Shown here: positions 11,701-26,100 of the stretch, piece after piece | Position numbering within the stretch: position 1 is the first letter of the stretch | Layout of the letters: every line of letters starts with the position of its first letter | NCBI RefSeq assembly: GCF_026230105.1 | Contig: NC_079480.1 | Location: 20,378,488 to 20,442,487, forward strand | Direction of reading: 5' to 3' | Source of the DNA: Diorhabda sublineata | Taxonomy: Eukaryota > Arthropoda > Insecta > Coleoptera > Chrysomelidae | DNA: 64,000 nucleotides | Notes under the pieces: generated by a model | What the model saw: only the letters and a program-made list of their open reading frames with translations | Database searches by the model: none | Told to the model about the DNA's origin: nothing | Position numbers and translations under genes: made by a program

Positions 11701-13008
11701 TTGAAGCCCATTGAGGTCAACTCACTTTGTAATAATTGAAATTTTTCAAAGTCTATCTTCCTAATTTGAAGTCGCATTTCAACATTTCTCATATATTCGA
11801 GTGAGTTTGCATCTAACTTTGTCAGATATCATCGAATAACATCCATTGAAGCCCATTGAGGTCAACTGTCACTTTGTAATAATTGAAAATTTTCAAAGTC
11901 TATCTTCCTAATTTGAAGTCGAATTTCAACATTTCTCATATATTTGAGTGAGTTTGCATCTAACTTTGTCAGATATCATCGAATAACATCCATTGAAGCC
12001 CATTGAGGTCAACTGTCATTTTGTAATAATTGAAAATTTTCAAAGTCTATCTTCCTAATTTGAAGTCGCATTTCAACATTTCTCATATATTCGAGTGAGT
12101 TTGCATCTAACTTTGTCAGATATCATCGAATAACATCCATTGAAGCCCATTGAAGTCAACTGTCACTTTGTAATAATTGAAAATGTTCAAAGTCTATCTT
12201 CCTAATTTGAAGTCGCATTTCAACATTTCTCATATATTCGAGTGAGTTTGCATCTAACTTTTCCAGATATCATCGAATAACATCGATTGAAGCCCATTGA
12301 GGTCAACTGTCACTTTGTAATAATTGAAAATTTTCAAAGTCTATCTTCCTAATTTGAAGTCGCATTTCAACATTTCTCATATATTTGAGTGAGTTTGCAT
12401 CTAACTTTGTCAGATATCATCGAATAACATCGATTAAAGCCCATTGAGGTCAACTGTCACTTTGTAATAATTGAAAATTTTCAAAGTCTATCTTCCTAAT
12501 TTGAAGTCGAATTTCAACATTTCTCATATATTTGAGTGAGTTTGCATCTAACTTTGTCAGATATCATCGAATAACATCCATTGAAGCCCATTGAGGTCAA
12601 CTGTCACTTTGTAATAATTGAAAATTTTCAAAGTCTATCTTCCTAAATTGAAGTCGAATTTCAACATTTATCATATATTTGAGTAAGTTTGCATCTAACT
12701 TTGTCAGATATCATCGAATAACATCCATTGAAGCCCATTGAGGTCAACTGTCACTTTGTAATAATTGAAAATTTTCAAAGTCTATCTTCATAATTTGAAG
12801 TCGCATTTCAACATTTCTCATATATTCGAGTGAGTTTGCATCTAACTTTGTCAGATATCATCGAATAACATCCATTGAAGCCCATTGAGGTCAACTGTCA
12901 CTTTGTAATAATTGAAAATTTTCAAAGTCTATCTTCCTAATTTGAAGTCGAATTTCAACATTTCTCATATATTTGAGTGAGTTTGCATCTAACTTTGTCA
13001 GATATCAT
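8607..13008. repeat. 2201-bp (15-monomer) tandem duplication
   Basis: Two adjacent copies, about 8607-10,807 and 10,808-13,008. Every landmark recurs 2201 bp later: AACTCACTTTG at 8638/10,839 and again 9518/11,719, ATATATTCGTGTGAG at 9151/11,352, TGAAGGCGAA at 9421/11,622, CCTAAATTGAAG at 10,441/12,642, and AGTAAGTTTG at 10,481/12,682. The length is 15 x 147 minus two 2-bp deletions. The only clear difference I found is TTTTTCAG versus TTTTCCAG near 12,262. Such low divergence implies a very recent duplication, or an assembly or collapse question to test with long reads. Confidence 0.9.
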
Positions 13009-13687
13009 CGAATAACATCCATTGAAGCCCATTGAGGTCAACTGTCATTTTGTAATAATTGAAAATTTTCAAAGTCTATCTTCCTAATTTGAAGTCGCAT
13101 TTCAACATTTCTCATATATTCGAGTGAGTTTGCATCTAACTTTTTCAGATATCATCGAATAACATCGATTGAAGCCCATTGAGGTCAACTGTCACTTCGT
13201 AATAATTGAAAATTTTCAAAGTCTATCTTCCTAATTTGAAGTCGCATTTCAACATTTCTCATATATTTGAGTGAGTTTGCATCTAACTTTGTCAGATATC
13301 ATCGAATAACATCGATTGAAGCCCATTGAGGTCAACTGTCACTTTGTAATAATTGAAAATTTTCAAAGTCTATCTTCCTAATTTGAAGTCGAATTTCAAC
13401 ATTTCTCATATATTTGAGTGAGTTTACATCTAACTTTGTCAGATATCATCGAATAACATCCATTGAAGCCCATTGAGGTCAACTGTCACTTTGTAATAAT
13501 TGAAAATTTTCAAAGTCTATCTTCCTAATTTGAAGTCGAATTTCAACATTTATCATATATTTGAGTGAGTTTGCATCTAACTTTGTCAGATATCATCGAA
13601 TAACATCCATTGAAGCCCATTGAGGTCAACTGTCACTTTGTAATAATTGAAAATTTTCAAAGTCTATCTTCCTAATTTGAAGTCGCA

Positions 13688-15433
13688 TTTCCACATTTCT
13701 CATATATTCGAGTGAGTTTGCATCTAACTTTGTCAGATATCATCGAATAACATCCATTGAAGCCCATTGAGGTCAACTGTCACTTTGTAATAATTGAAAA
13801 TTTTCAAAGTCTATCTTCCTAATTTGAAGTCGCATTTCAACATTTCTCATATATTTGAGTGAGTTTGCATCTAACTTTGTCAGATATCATCGAATAACAT
13901 CGATTGAAGCCCATTGGGGTCAACTGTCAATTTGTAATATTTGAAAATTTTCAAAGTCTATCTTCCTAATTTGAAGTAGCATTTCTCATATATTCGAGTG
14001 AGTTTGCATCTTACTTTTTCAGATATCATCGAATAACATCGATTGAAGCCCATTAGGTCAACTGTCACTTTGTAATAATTGAAAATTTTCAAAGTCTATC
14101 TTCTTAATTTGAAGTCGAATTTCAACATTTCTCATATATTTGAGTGAGTTTGCATCTAACTTTGTCAGATATCATCGAACAACACTCATTGAAGCCCATT
14201 GAGGTCAACTGTCACTTTGTAATAATTGAAATTTTTCAAAGTCTATCTTCCTAATTTGAAGTCGCATTTCAACATTTCTCATATATTCGAGTGAGTTTGC
14301 ATCTAACTTTGTCAGATATCATCGAATAACATCCATTGAAGCCCATTGAAGTCAACTGTCACTTTGTAATAATTGAAAATGTTCAAAGTCTATCTTCCTA
14401 ATTTGAAGTCGCATTTCAACATTTCTCATATATTCGAGTGAATTTGCATCTAACTTTTTCAGATATCATCGAATAACATCCATTGAAGCCCATTGAAGTC
14501 AACTGTCACTTTGTAATAATTGAAAATGTTCAAAGTCTATCTTCCTAATTTGAAGTCGCATTTCCACATTTCTCATATATTCGAGTGAGTTTGCATCTAA
14601 CTTTGTCAGATATCATCGAATAACATCCATTGAAGCCCATTGAGGTCAACTGTCACTTTGTAATAATTGAAAATTTTCAAAGTCTATCTTCCTAATTTGA
14701 AGTCGCATTTCAACATTTCTCATATATTTGAGTGAGTTTGCATCTAACTTTGTCAGATATCATCGAATAACATCGATTGAAGCCCATTGGGGTCAACTGT
14801 CAATTTGTAATATTTGAAAATTTTCAAAGTCTATCTTCCTAATTTGAAGTAGCATTTCTCATATATTCGAGTGAGTTTGCATCTTACTTTTTCAGATATC
14901 ATCGAATAACATCGATTGAAGCCCATTAGGTCAACTGTCACTTTGTAATAATTGAAAATTTTCAAAGTCTATCTTCTTAATTTGAAGTCGAATTTCAACA
15001 TTTCTCATATATTTGAGTGAGTTTGCATCTAACTTTGTCAGATATCATCGAACAACATCCATTGAAGCCCATTGAGGTCAACTGTCACTTTGTAATAATT
15101 GAAATTTTTCAAAGTCTATCTTCCTAATTTGAAGTCGCATTTCAACATTTCTCATATATTCGAGTGAGTTTGCATCTAACTTTGTCAGATATCATCGAAT
15201 AACATCCATTGAAGCCCATTGAAGTCAACTGTCACTTTGTAATAATTGAAAATGTTCAAAGTCTATCTTCCTAATTTGAAGTCGCATTTCAACATTTCTC
15301 ATATATTCGAGTGAATTTGCATCTAACTTTTTCAGATATCATCGAATAACATCCATTGAAGCCCATTGAAGTCAACTGTCACTTTGTAATAATTGAAAAT
15401 GTTCAAAGTCTATCTTCCTAATTTGAAGTCGAA
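13688..15433. repeat. 873-bp (6-monomer) tandem duplication
   Basis: Two adjacent copies, about 13,688-14,560 and 14,561-15,433. TTTCCACATT at 13,688/14,561, ATTGGGGTC at 13,913/14,786 and TATTCGAGTGAATTTGC at 14,431/15,304 are all 873 bp apart, equal to six monomers minus the 8-bp and 1-bp deletions of the enclosed 139- and 146-bp monomers. Copy 1 has a private AACACTCATTG near 14,181. It contains the earliest form, in left-to-right order, of the ATTGGGG block seen four more times to the right. Confidence 0.88.
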
Positions 15434-17430
15434 TTTCAACATTTCTCATATATTTGAGTGAGTTTGCATCTAACTTTGTCGGATATCATCGAATAACATC
15501 CATTGAAGCCCATTGAGGTCAACTGTCACTTTGTAATAATTGAAAATTTTCAAAGTCTATCTTCTTAATTTGAAGTCGAATTTCAACATTTCTCATATAT
15601 TTGAGTGAGTTTGCATCTAACTTTGTCAGATCTCATCGAACAACATCCATTGAAGCCCATTGAGGTCAACTCACTTTGTAATAATTGAAATTTTTCAAAG
15701 TCTATCTTCCTAATTTGAAGTCGCATTTCAACATTTCTCATATATTCCAGTGAGTTTGCATCTAACTTTGTCAGATATCATCGAATAACATCCATTGAAG
15801 CCCATTGAGGTCAACTGTCACTTTGTAATAATTGAAAATTTTCAAAGTCTATCTTCCTAATTTGAAGTCGAATTTCAACATTTCTCATATATTTGAGTGA
15901 GTTTGCATCTAACTTTGTCAGATATCATCGAATAACATCCATTGAAGCCCATTGAGGTCAACTGTCATTTTGTAATAATTGAAAATTTTCAAAGTCTATC
16001 TTCCTAATTTGAAGTCGCATTTCAACATTTCTCATATATTCGAGTGAGTTTGCATCTAACTTTGTCAGATATCATCGAATAACATCCATTGAAGCCCATT
16101 GAAGTCAACTGTCACTTTGTAATAATTGAAAATGTTCAAAGTCTATCTTCCTAATTTGAAGTCGCATTTCAACATTTCTCATATATTCGAGTGAGTTTGC
16201 ATCTAACTTTTTCAGATATCATCGAATAACATCGATTGAAGCCCATTGAGGTCAACTGTCACTTTGTAATAATTGAAAATTTTCAAAGTCTATCTTCCTA
16301 ATTTGAAGTCGCATTTCAACATTTCTCATATATTTGAGTGAGTTTGCATCTAACTTTGTCAGATATCATCGAATAACATCGATTAAAGCCCATTGAGGTC
16401 AACTGTCACTTTGTAATAATTGAAAATTTTCAAAGTCTATCTTCCTAATTTGAAGTCGAATTTCAACATTTCTCATATATTTGAGTGAGTTTGCATCTAA
16501 CTTTGTCAGATATCATCGAATAACATCCATTGAAGCCCATTGAGGTCAACTGTCACTTTGTAATAATTGAAAATTTTCAAAGTCTATCTTCCTAATTTGA
16601 AGTCGAATTTCAACATTTATTATATATTTGAGTGAGTTTGCATCTAACTTTGTCAGATATCATCGAATAACATCCATTGAAGCCCATTGAGGTCAACTGT
16701 CACTTTGTAATAATTGAAAATTTTCAAAGTCTATCTTCATAATTTGAAGTCGCATTTCAACATTTCTCATATATTCGAGTGAGTTTGCATCTAACTTTGT
16801 CAGATATCATCGAATAACATCCATTGAAGCCCATTGAGGTCAACTGTCACTTTGTAATAATTGAAAATTTTCAAAGTCTATCTTCCTAATTTGAAGTCGA
16901 ATTTCAACATTTCTCATATATTTGAGTGAGTTTGCATCTAACTTTGTCAGATATCATCGAATAACATCCATTGAAGCCCATTGAGGTCAACTGTCATTTT
17001 GTAATAATTGAAAATTTTCAAAGTCTATCTTCCTAATTTGAAGTCGCATTTCAACATTTCTCATATATTCGAGTGAGTTTGCATCTAACTTTTTCAGATA
17101 TCATCGAATAACATCGATTGAAGCCCATTGAGGTCAACTGTCACTTCGTAATAATTGAAAATTTTCAAAGTCTATCTTCCTAATTTGAAGTCGCATTTCA
17201 ACATTTCTCATATATTTGAGTGAGTTTGCATCTAACTTTGTCAGATATCATCGAATAACATCGATTGAAGCCCATTGAGGTCAACTGTCACTTTGTAATA
17301 ATTGAAAATTTTCAAAGTATATCTTCCTAATTTGAAGTCGAATTTCAACATTTCTCATATATTTGAGTGAGTTTACATCTAACTTTGTCAGATATCATCG
17401 AATAACATCCATTGAAGCCCATTGAGGTCA
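14600..17430. repeat. 2.8-kb block copied 3517 bp downstream
   Basis: Matches about 18,117-20,947. ATTGGGGTC at 14,786/18,303 and AACTCACTTTG at 15,668/19,185 are both displaced by 3517 bp, which is 24 monomers minus 11 (8+1+2). Differences include CATTTATTATAT at 16,613 versus CATTTATCATAT, CAAAGTATATC at 17,313 versus CAAAGTCTATC, TATTCCAG at about 15,746 versus TATTCGAG, and CTCCTTAATT in the right copy versus CTTCTTAATT in the left. Confidence 0.85.
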
Positions 17431-20400
17431 ACTGTCATTTTGTAATAATTGAAAATTTTCAAAGTCTATCTTCCTAATTTGAAGTCGCATTTCAACATTT
17501 CTCATATATTCGAGTGAGTTTGCATCTAACTTTGTCAGATATCATCGAATAACATCCATTGAAGCCCATTGAGGTCAACTGTCATTTTGTAATAATTGAA
17601 AATTTTCAAAGTCTATCTTCCTAATTTGAAGTCGAATTTCAACATTTCTCATATATTTGAGTGAGTTTGCATCTAACTTTGTCAGATATCATCGAATAAC
17701 ATCCATTGAAGCCCATTGAGGTCAACTGTCATTTTGTAATAATTGAAAATTTTCAAAGTCTATCTTCCTAATTTGAAGTCGCATTTCAACATTTCTCATA
17801 TATTCGAGTGAGTTTGCATCTAACTTTTCCAGATATCATCGAATAACATCGATTGAAGCCCATTGAGGTCAACTGTCACTTCGTAATAATTGAAAATTTT
17901 CAAAGTCTATCTTCCTAATTTGAAGTCGCATTCCAACATTTCTCATATATTTGAGTGAGTTTGCATCTAACTTTGTCAGATATCATCGAATAACATCGAT
18001 TGAAGCCCATTGAGGTCAACTGTCACTTTGTAATAATTGAAAATTTTCAAAGTCTATCTTCCTAATTTGAAGTCGAATTTCAACTTTTCTCATATATTTG
18101 AGTGAGTTTACATCTAACTTTGTCAGATATCATCGAATAACATCCATTGAAGCCCATTGAGGTCAACTGTCACTTTGTAATAATTGAAAATTTTCAAAGT
18201 CTATCTTCCTAATTTGAAGTCGCATTTCAACATTTCTCATATATTTGAGTGAGTTTGCATCTAACTTTGTCAGATATCATCGAATAACATCGATTGAAGC
18301 CCATTGGGGTCAACTGTCAATTTGTAATATTTGAAAATTTTCAAAGTCTATCTTCCTAATTTGAAGTAGCATTTCTCATATATTCGAGTGAGTTTGCATC
18401 TTACTTTTTCAGATATCATCGAATAACATCGATTGAAGCCCATTAGGTCAACTGTCACTTTGTAATAATTGAAAATTTTCAAAGTCTATCTCCTTAATTT
18501 GAAGTCGAATTCCAACATTTCTCATATATTTGAGTGAGTTTGCATCTAACTTTGTCAGATATCATCGAACAACATCCATTGAAGCCCATTGAGGTCAACT
18601 GTCACTTTGTAATAATTGAAATTTTTCAAAGTCTATCTTCCTAATTTGAAGTCGCATTTCAACATTTCTCATATATTCGAGTGAGTTTGCATCTAACTTT
18701 GTCAGATATCATCGAATAACATCCATTGAAGCCCATTGAAGTCAACTGTCACTTTGTAATAATTGAAAATGTTCAAAGTCTATCTTCCTAATTTGAAGTC
18801 GCATTTCAACATTTCTCATATATTCGAGTGAGTTTGCATCTAACTTTTTCAGATATCATCGAATAACATCCATTGAAGCCCATTGAAGTCAACTGTCACT
18901 TTGTAATAATTGAAAATGTTCAAAGTCTATCTTCCTAAATTGAAGTCGAATTTCAACATTTCTCATATATTTGAGTGAGTTTGCATCTAACTTTGTCGGA
19001 TATCATCGAATAACATCCATTGAAGCCCATTGAGGTCAACTGTCACTTTGTAATAATTGAAAATTTTCAAAGTCTATCTTCTTAATTTGAAGTCGAATTT
19101 CAACATTTCTCATATATTTGAGTGAGTTTGCATCTAACTTTGTCAGATATCATCGAACAACATCCATTGAAGCCCATTGAGGTCAACTCACTTTGTAATA
19201 ATTGAAATTTTTCAAAGTCTATCTTCCTAATTTGAAGTCGCATTTCAACATTTCTCATATATTCGAGTGAGTTTGCATCTAACTTTGTCAGATATCATCG
19301 AATAACATCCATTGAAGCCCATTGAGGTCAACTGTCACTTTGTAATAATTGAAAATTTTCAAAGTCTATCTTCCTAATTTGAAGTCGAATTTCAACATTT
19401 CTCATATATTTGAGTGAGTTTGCATCTAACTTTGTCAGATATCATCGAATAACATCCATTGAAGCCCATTGAGGTCAACTGTCATTTTGTAATAATTGAA
19501 AATTTTCAAAGTCTATCTTCCTAATTTGAAGTCGCATTTCAACATTTCTCATATATTCGAGTGAGTTTGCATCTAACTTTGTCAGATATCATCGAATAAC
19601 ATCCATTGAAGCCCATTGAAGTCAACTGTCACTTTGTAATAATTGAAAATGTTCAAAGTCTATCTTCCTAATTTGAAGTCGCATTTCAACATTTCTCATA
19701 TATTCGAGTGAGTTTGCATCTAACTTTTTCAGATATCATCGAATAACATCGATTGAAGCCCATTGAGGTCAACTGTCACTTTGTAATAATTGAAAATTTT
19801 CAAAGTCTATCTTCCTAATTTGAAGTCGCATTTCAACATTTCTCATATATTTGAGTGAGTTTGCATCTAACTTTGTCAGATATCATCGAATAACATCGAT
19901 TAAAGCCCATTGAGGTCAACTGTCACTTTGTAATAATTGAAAATTTTCAAAGTCTATCTTCCTAATTTGAAGTCGAATTTCAACATTTCTCATATATTTG
20001 AGTGAGTTTGCATCTAACTTTGTCAGATATCATCGAATAACATCCATTGAAGCCCATTGAGGTCAACTGTCACTTTGTAATAATTGAAAATTTTCAAAGT
20101 CTATCTTCCTAATTTGAAGTCGAATTTCAACATTTATCATATATTTGAGTGAGTTTGCATCTAACTTTGTCAGATATCATCGAATAACATCCATTGAAGC
20201 CCATTGAGGTCAACTGTCACTTTGTAATAATTGAAAATTTTCAAAGTCTATCTTCATAATTTGAAGTCGCATTTCAACATTTCTCATATATTCGAGTGAG
20301 TTTGCATCTAACTTTGTCAGATATCATCGAATAACATCCATTGAAGCCCATTGAGGTCAACTGTCACTTTGTAATAATTGAAAATTTTCAAAGTCTATCT

Positions 20401-21160
20401 TCCTAATTTGAAGTCGAATTTCAACATTTCTCATATATTTGAGTGAGTTTGCATCTAACTTTGTCAGATATCATCGAATAACATCCATTGAAGCCCATTG
20501 AGGTCAACTGTCATTTTGTAATAATTGAAAATTTTCAAAGTCTATCTTCCTAATTTGAAGTCGCATTTCAACATTTCTCATATATTCGAGTGAGTTTGCA
20601 TCTAACTTTTTCAGATATCATCGAATAACATCGATTGAAGCCCATTGAGGTCAACTGTCACTTCGTAATAATTGAAAATTTTCAAAGTCTATCTTCCTAA
20701 TTTGAAGTCGCATTTCAACATTTCTCATATATTTGAGTGAGTTTGCATCTAACTTTGTCAGATATCATCGAATAACATCGATTGAAGCCCATTGAGGTCA
20801 ACTGTCACTTTGTAATAATTGAAAATTTTCAAAGTCTATCTTCCTAATTTGAAGTCGAATTTCAACATTTCTCATATATTTGAGTGAGTTTACATCTAAC
20901 TTTGTCAGATATCATCGAATAACATCCATTGAAGCCCATTGAGGTCAACTGTCACTTTGTAATAATTGAAAATTTTCAAAGTCTATCTTCCTAATTTGAA
21001 GTCGAATTTCAACATTTATCATATATTTGAGTGAGTTTGCATCTAACTTTGTCAGATATCATCGAATAACATCCATTGAAGCCCATTGAGGTCAACTGTC
21101 ACTTTGTAATAATTGAAAATTTTCAAAGTCTATCTTCCTAATTTGAAGTCGCATTTCAAC
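15690..21160. repeat. 5.5-kb block copied 7468 bp downstream
   Basis: Matches about 23,158-28,628. Rare shared changes prove the pairing: ACATTTATTATAT at 16,613 and 24,081, CAAAGTATATC at 17,313 and 24,781, ATTGGGGTC at 18,303 and 25,771, AACTCACTTTG at 19,185 and 26,653, CTTCATAATT at 20,252 and 27,720, and CTTCGTAATA at 20,661 and 28,129. The first two are seen nowhere else in the window. Private differences are few, such as TTTGAGGTCGC near 23,625. With about 37 monomers in register this is one of the two longest recent duplications here. Confidence 0.9.
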
Positions 21161-22570
21161 ATTTCTCATATATTCGAGTGAGTTTGCATCTAACTTTGTC
21201 AGATATCATCGAATAACATCCATTGAAGCCCATTGAGGTCAACTGTCACTTTGTAATAATTGAAAATTTTCAAAGTCTATCTTCCTAATTTGAAGTCGCA
21301 TTTCAACATTTCTCATATATTTGAGTGAGTTTGCATCTAACTTTGTCAGATATCATCGAATAACATCGATTGAAGCCCATTGAGGTCAACTGTCAATTTG
21401 TAATATTTGAAAATTTTCAAAGTCTATCTTCCTAATTTGAAGTAGCATTTCTCATATATTCGAGTGAGTTTGCATCTAACTTTTTCAGATATCATCGAAT
21501 AACATCGATTGAAGCCCATTAGGTCAACTGTCACTTTGTAATAATTGAAAATTTTCAAAGTCTATCTTCCTAATTTGAAGTCGCATTTCAACATTTCTCA
21601 TATATTCGAGTGAGTTTGCATCTAACTTTTTCAGATATCATCGAATAACATCGATTGAAGCCCATTGAGGTCAACTGTCACTTCGTAATAATTGAAAATT
21701 TTCAAAGTCTATCTTCCTAATTTGAAGTCGCATTCCAACATTTCTCATATATTTGAGTGAGTTTGCATCTAACTTTGTCAGATATCATCGAATAACATCG
21801 ATTGAAGCCCATTGAGGTCAACTGTCACTTTGTAATAATTGAAAATTTTCAAAGTCTATCTTCCTAATTTGAAGTCGAATTTCAACATTTCTCATATATT
21901 TGAGTGAGTTTACATCTAACTTTGTCAGATATCATCGAATAACATCCATTGAAGCCCATTGAGGTCAACTGTCACTTTGTAATAATTGAAAATTTTCAAA
22001 GTCTATCTTCCTAATTTGAAGTCGCATTTCAACATTTCTCATATATTTGAGTGAGTTTGCATCTAACTTTGTCAGATATCATCGAATAACATCGATTGAA
22101 GCCCATTGGGGTCAACTGTCAATTTGTAATATTTGAAAATTTTCAAAGTCTATCTTCCTAATTTGAAGTAGCATTTCTCATATATTCGAGTGAGTTTGCA
22201 TCTTACTTTTTCAGATATCATCGAATAACATCGATTGAAGCCCATTAGGTCAACTGTCACTTTGTAATAATTGAAAATTTTCAAAGTCTATCTCCTTAAT
22301 TTGAAGTCGAATTCCAACATTTCTCATATATTTGAGTGAGTTTGCATCTAACTTTGTCAGATATCATCGAACAACATCCATTGAAGCCCATTGAGGTCAA
22401 CTGTCACTTTGTAATAATTGAAATTTTTCAAAGTCTATCTTCCTAATTTGAAGTCGCATTTCAACATTTCTCATATATTCGAGTGAGTTTGCATCTAACT
22501 TTGTCAGATATCATCGAATAACATCCATTGAAGCCCATTGAAGTCAACTGTCACTTTGTAATAATTGAAA
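20200..22570. repeat. 2.4-kb block copied 9379 bp downstream
   Basis: Matches about 29,580-31,950. CTTCATAATT at 20,252/29,631, CTTCGTAATA at 20,661/30,040 and ATTGGGGTC at 22,105/31,484 all give 9379 bp. Identity is lost just past 22,570, where the left copy has GAAAATTTTC and the right has GAAAATGTTC. It overlaps other duplicated blocks, showing that copying events are nested. Confidence 0.82.
21600..22570. repeat. ATTGGGG block, copied 3666 bp downstream
   Basis: GCATTCCAAC at 21,730/25,396 and ATTGGGGTC at 22,105/25,771 are displaced by 3666 bp (25 monomers minus 9). The block holds a 139-bp monomer followed by a 146-bp monomer (CCCATTAGGTC), CATCTTACTTTTTC, and then CTCCTTAATT with GAATTCCAAC. 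The same suite lies at 18.3, 22.1, 25.8 and 31.5 kb. Confidence 0.82.
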
Positions 22571-23157
22571 ATTTTCAAAGTCTATCTTCCTAATTTGAAG
22601 TCGAATTTCAACATTTCTCATATATTTGAGTGAGTTTGCATCTAACTTTGTCAGATATCATCGAATAACATCCATTGAAGCCCATTGAGGTCAACTGTCA
22701 TTTTGTAATAATTGAAAATTTTCAAAGTCTATCTTCCTAATTTGAAGTCGCATTTCAACATTTCTCATATATTCGAGTGAGTTTGCATCTAACTTTGTCA
22801 GATATCATCGAATAACATCCATTGAAGCCCATTGAGGTCAACTGTCATTTTGTAATAATTGAAAATTTTCAAAGTCTATCTTCCTAATTTGAAGTCGCAT
22901 TTCAACATTTCTCATATATTCGAGTGAGTTTGCATCTAACTTTGTCAGATATCATCGAATAACATCCATTGAAGCCCATTGAAGTCAACTGTCACTTTGT
23001 AATAATTGAAAATTTTCAAAGTCTATCTTCCTAATTTGAAGTCGAATTTCAACATTTCTCATATATTTGAGTGAGTTTGCATCTAACTTTGTCAGATATC
23101 ATCGAATAACATCCATTGAAGCCCATTGAGGTCAACTGTCATTTTGTAATAATTGAA

Positions 23158-26100
23158 AATTTTCAAAGTCTATCTTCCTAATTTGAAGTCGCATTTCAAC
23201 ATTTCTCATATATTCGAGTGAGTTTGCATCTAACTTTGTCAGATATCATCGAATAACATCCATTGAAGCCCATTGAGGTCAACTGTCACTTTGTAATAAT
23301 TGAAAATTTTCAAAGTCTATCTTCCTAATTTGAAGTCGAATTTCAACATTTCTCATATATTTGAGTGAGTTTGCATCTAACTTTGTCAGATATCATCGAA
23401 TAACATCCATTGAAGCCCATTGAGGTCAACTGTCATTTTGTAATAATTGAAAATTTTCAAAGTCTATCTTCCTAATTTGAAGTCGCATTTCAACATTTCT
23501 CATATATTCGAGTGAGTTTGCATCTAACTTTGTCAGATATCATCGAATAACATCCATTGAAGCCCATTGAAGTCAACTGTCACTTTGTAATAATTGAAAA
23601 TGTTCAAAGTCTATCTTCCTAATTTGAGGTCGCATTTCAACATTTCTCATATATTCGAGTGAGTTTGCATCTAACTTTTTCAGATATCATCGAATAACAT
23701 CGATTGAAGCCCATTGAGGTCAACTGTCACTTTGTAATAATTGAAAATTTTCAAAGTCTATCTTCCTAATTTGAAGTCGCATTTCAACATTTCTCATATA
23801 TTTGAGTGAGTTTGCATCTAACTTTGTCAGATATCATCGAATAACATCGATTAAAGCCCATTGAGGTCAACTGTCACTTTGTAATAATTGAAAATTTTCA
23901 AAGTCTATCTTCCTAATTTGAAGTCGAATTTCAACATTTCTCATATATTTGAGTGAGTTTGCATCTAACTTTGTCAGATATCATCGAATAACATCCATTG
24001 AAGCCCATTGAGGTCAACTGTCACTTTGTAATAATTGAAAATTTTCAAAGTCTATCTTCCTAATTTGAAGTCGAATTTCAACATTTATTATATATTTGAG
24101 TGAGTTTGCATCTAACTTTGTCAGATATCATCGAATAACATCCATTGAAGCCCATTGAGGTCAACTGTCACTTTGTAATAATTGAAAATTTTCAAAGTCT
24201 ATCTTCATAATTTGAAGTCGCATTTCAACATTTCTCATATATTCGAGTGAGTTTGCATCTAACTTTGTCAGATATCATCGAATAACATCCATTGAAGCCC
24301 ATTGAGGTCAACTGTCACTTTGTAATAATTGAAAATTTTCAAAGTCTATCTTCCTAATTTGAAGTCGAATTTCAACATTTCTCATATATTTGAGTGAGTT
24401 TGCATCTAACTTTGTCAGATATCATCGAATAACATCCATTGAAGCCCATTGAGGTCAACTGTCATTTTGTAATAATTGAAAATTTTCAAAGTCTATCTTC
24501 CTAATTTGAAGTCGCATTTCAACATTTCTCATATATTCGAGTGAGTTTGCATCTAACTTTTTCAGATATCATCGAATAACATCGATTGAAGCCCATTGAG
24601 GTCAACTGTCACTTCGTAATAATTGAAAATTTTCAAAGTCTATCTTCCTAATTTGAAGTCGCATTTCAACATTTCTCATATATTTGAGTGAGTTTGCATC
24701 TAACTTTGTCAGATATCATCGAATAACATCGATTGAAGCCCATTGAGGTCAACTGTCACTTTGTAATAATTGAAAATTTTCAAAGTATATCTTCCTAATT
24801 TGAAGTCGAATTTCAACATTTCTCATATATTTGAGTGAGTTTACATCTAACTTTGTCAGATATCATCGAATAACATCCATTGAAGCCCATTGAGGTCAAC
24901 TGTCATTTTGTAATAATTGAAAATTTTCAAAGTCTATCTTCCTAATTTGAAGTCGCATTTCAACATTTCTCATATATTCGAGTGAGTTTGCATCTAACTT
25001 TGTCAGATATCATCGAATAACATCCATTGAAGCCCATTGAGGTCAACTGTCATTTTGTAATAATTGAAAATTTTCAAAGTCTATCTTCCTAATTTGAAGT
25101 CGAATTTCAACATTTCTCATATATTTGAGTGAGTTTGCATCTAACTTTGTCAGATATCATCGAATAACATCCATTGAAGCCCATTGAGGTCAACTGTCAT
25201 TTTGTAATAATTGAAAATTTTCAAAGTCTATCTTCCTAATTTGAAGTCGCATTTCAACATTTCTCATATATTCGAGTGAGTTTGCATCTAACTTTTCCAG
25301 ATATCATCGAATAACATCGATTGAAGCCCATTGAGGTCAACTGTCACTTCGTAATAATTGAAAATTTTCAAAGTCTATCTTCCTAATTTGAAGTCGCATT
25401 CCAACATTTCTCATATATTTGAGTGAGTTTGCATCTAACTTTGTCAGATATCATCGAATAACATCGATTGAAGCCCATTGAGGTCAACTGTCACTTTGTA
25501 ATAATTGAAAATTTTCAAAGTCTATCTTCCTAATTTGAAGTCGAATTTCAACTTTTCTCATATATTTGAGTGAGTTTACATCTAACTTTGTCAGATATCA
25601 TCGAATAACATCCATTGAAGCCCATTGAGGTCAACTGTCACTTTGTAATAATTGAAAATTTTCAAAGTCTATCTTCCTAATTTGAAGTCGCATTTCAACA
25701 TTTCTCATATATTTGAGTGAGTTTGCATCTAACTTTGTCAGATATCATCGAATAACATCGATTGAAGCCCATTGGGGTCAACTGTCAATTTGTAATATTT
25801 GAAAATTTTCAAAGTCTATCTTCCTAATTTGAAGTAGCATTTCTCATATATTCGAGTGAGTTTGCATCTTACTTTTTCAGATATCATCGAATAACATCGA
25901 TTGAAGCCCATTAGGTCAACTGTCACTTTGTAATAATTGAAAATTTTCAAAGTCTATCTCCTTAATTTGAAGTCGAATTCCAACATTTCTCATATATTTG
26001 AGTGAGTTTGCATCTAACTTTGTCAGATATCATCGAACAACATCCATTGAAGCCCATTGAGGTCAACTGTCACTTTGTAATAATTGAAATTTTTCAAAGT

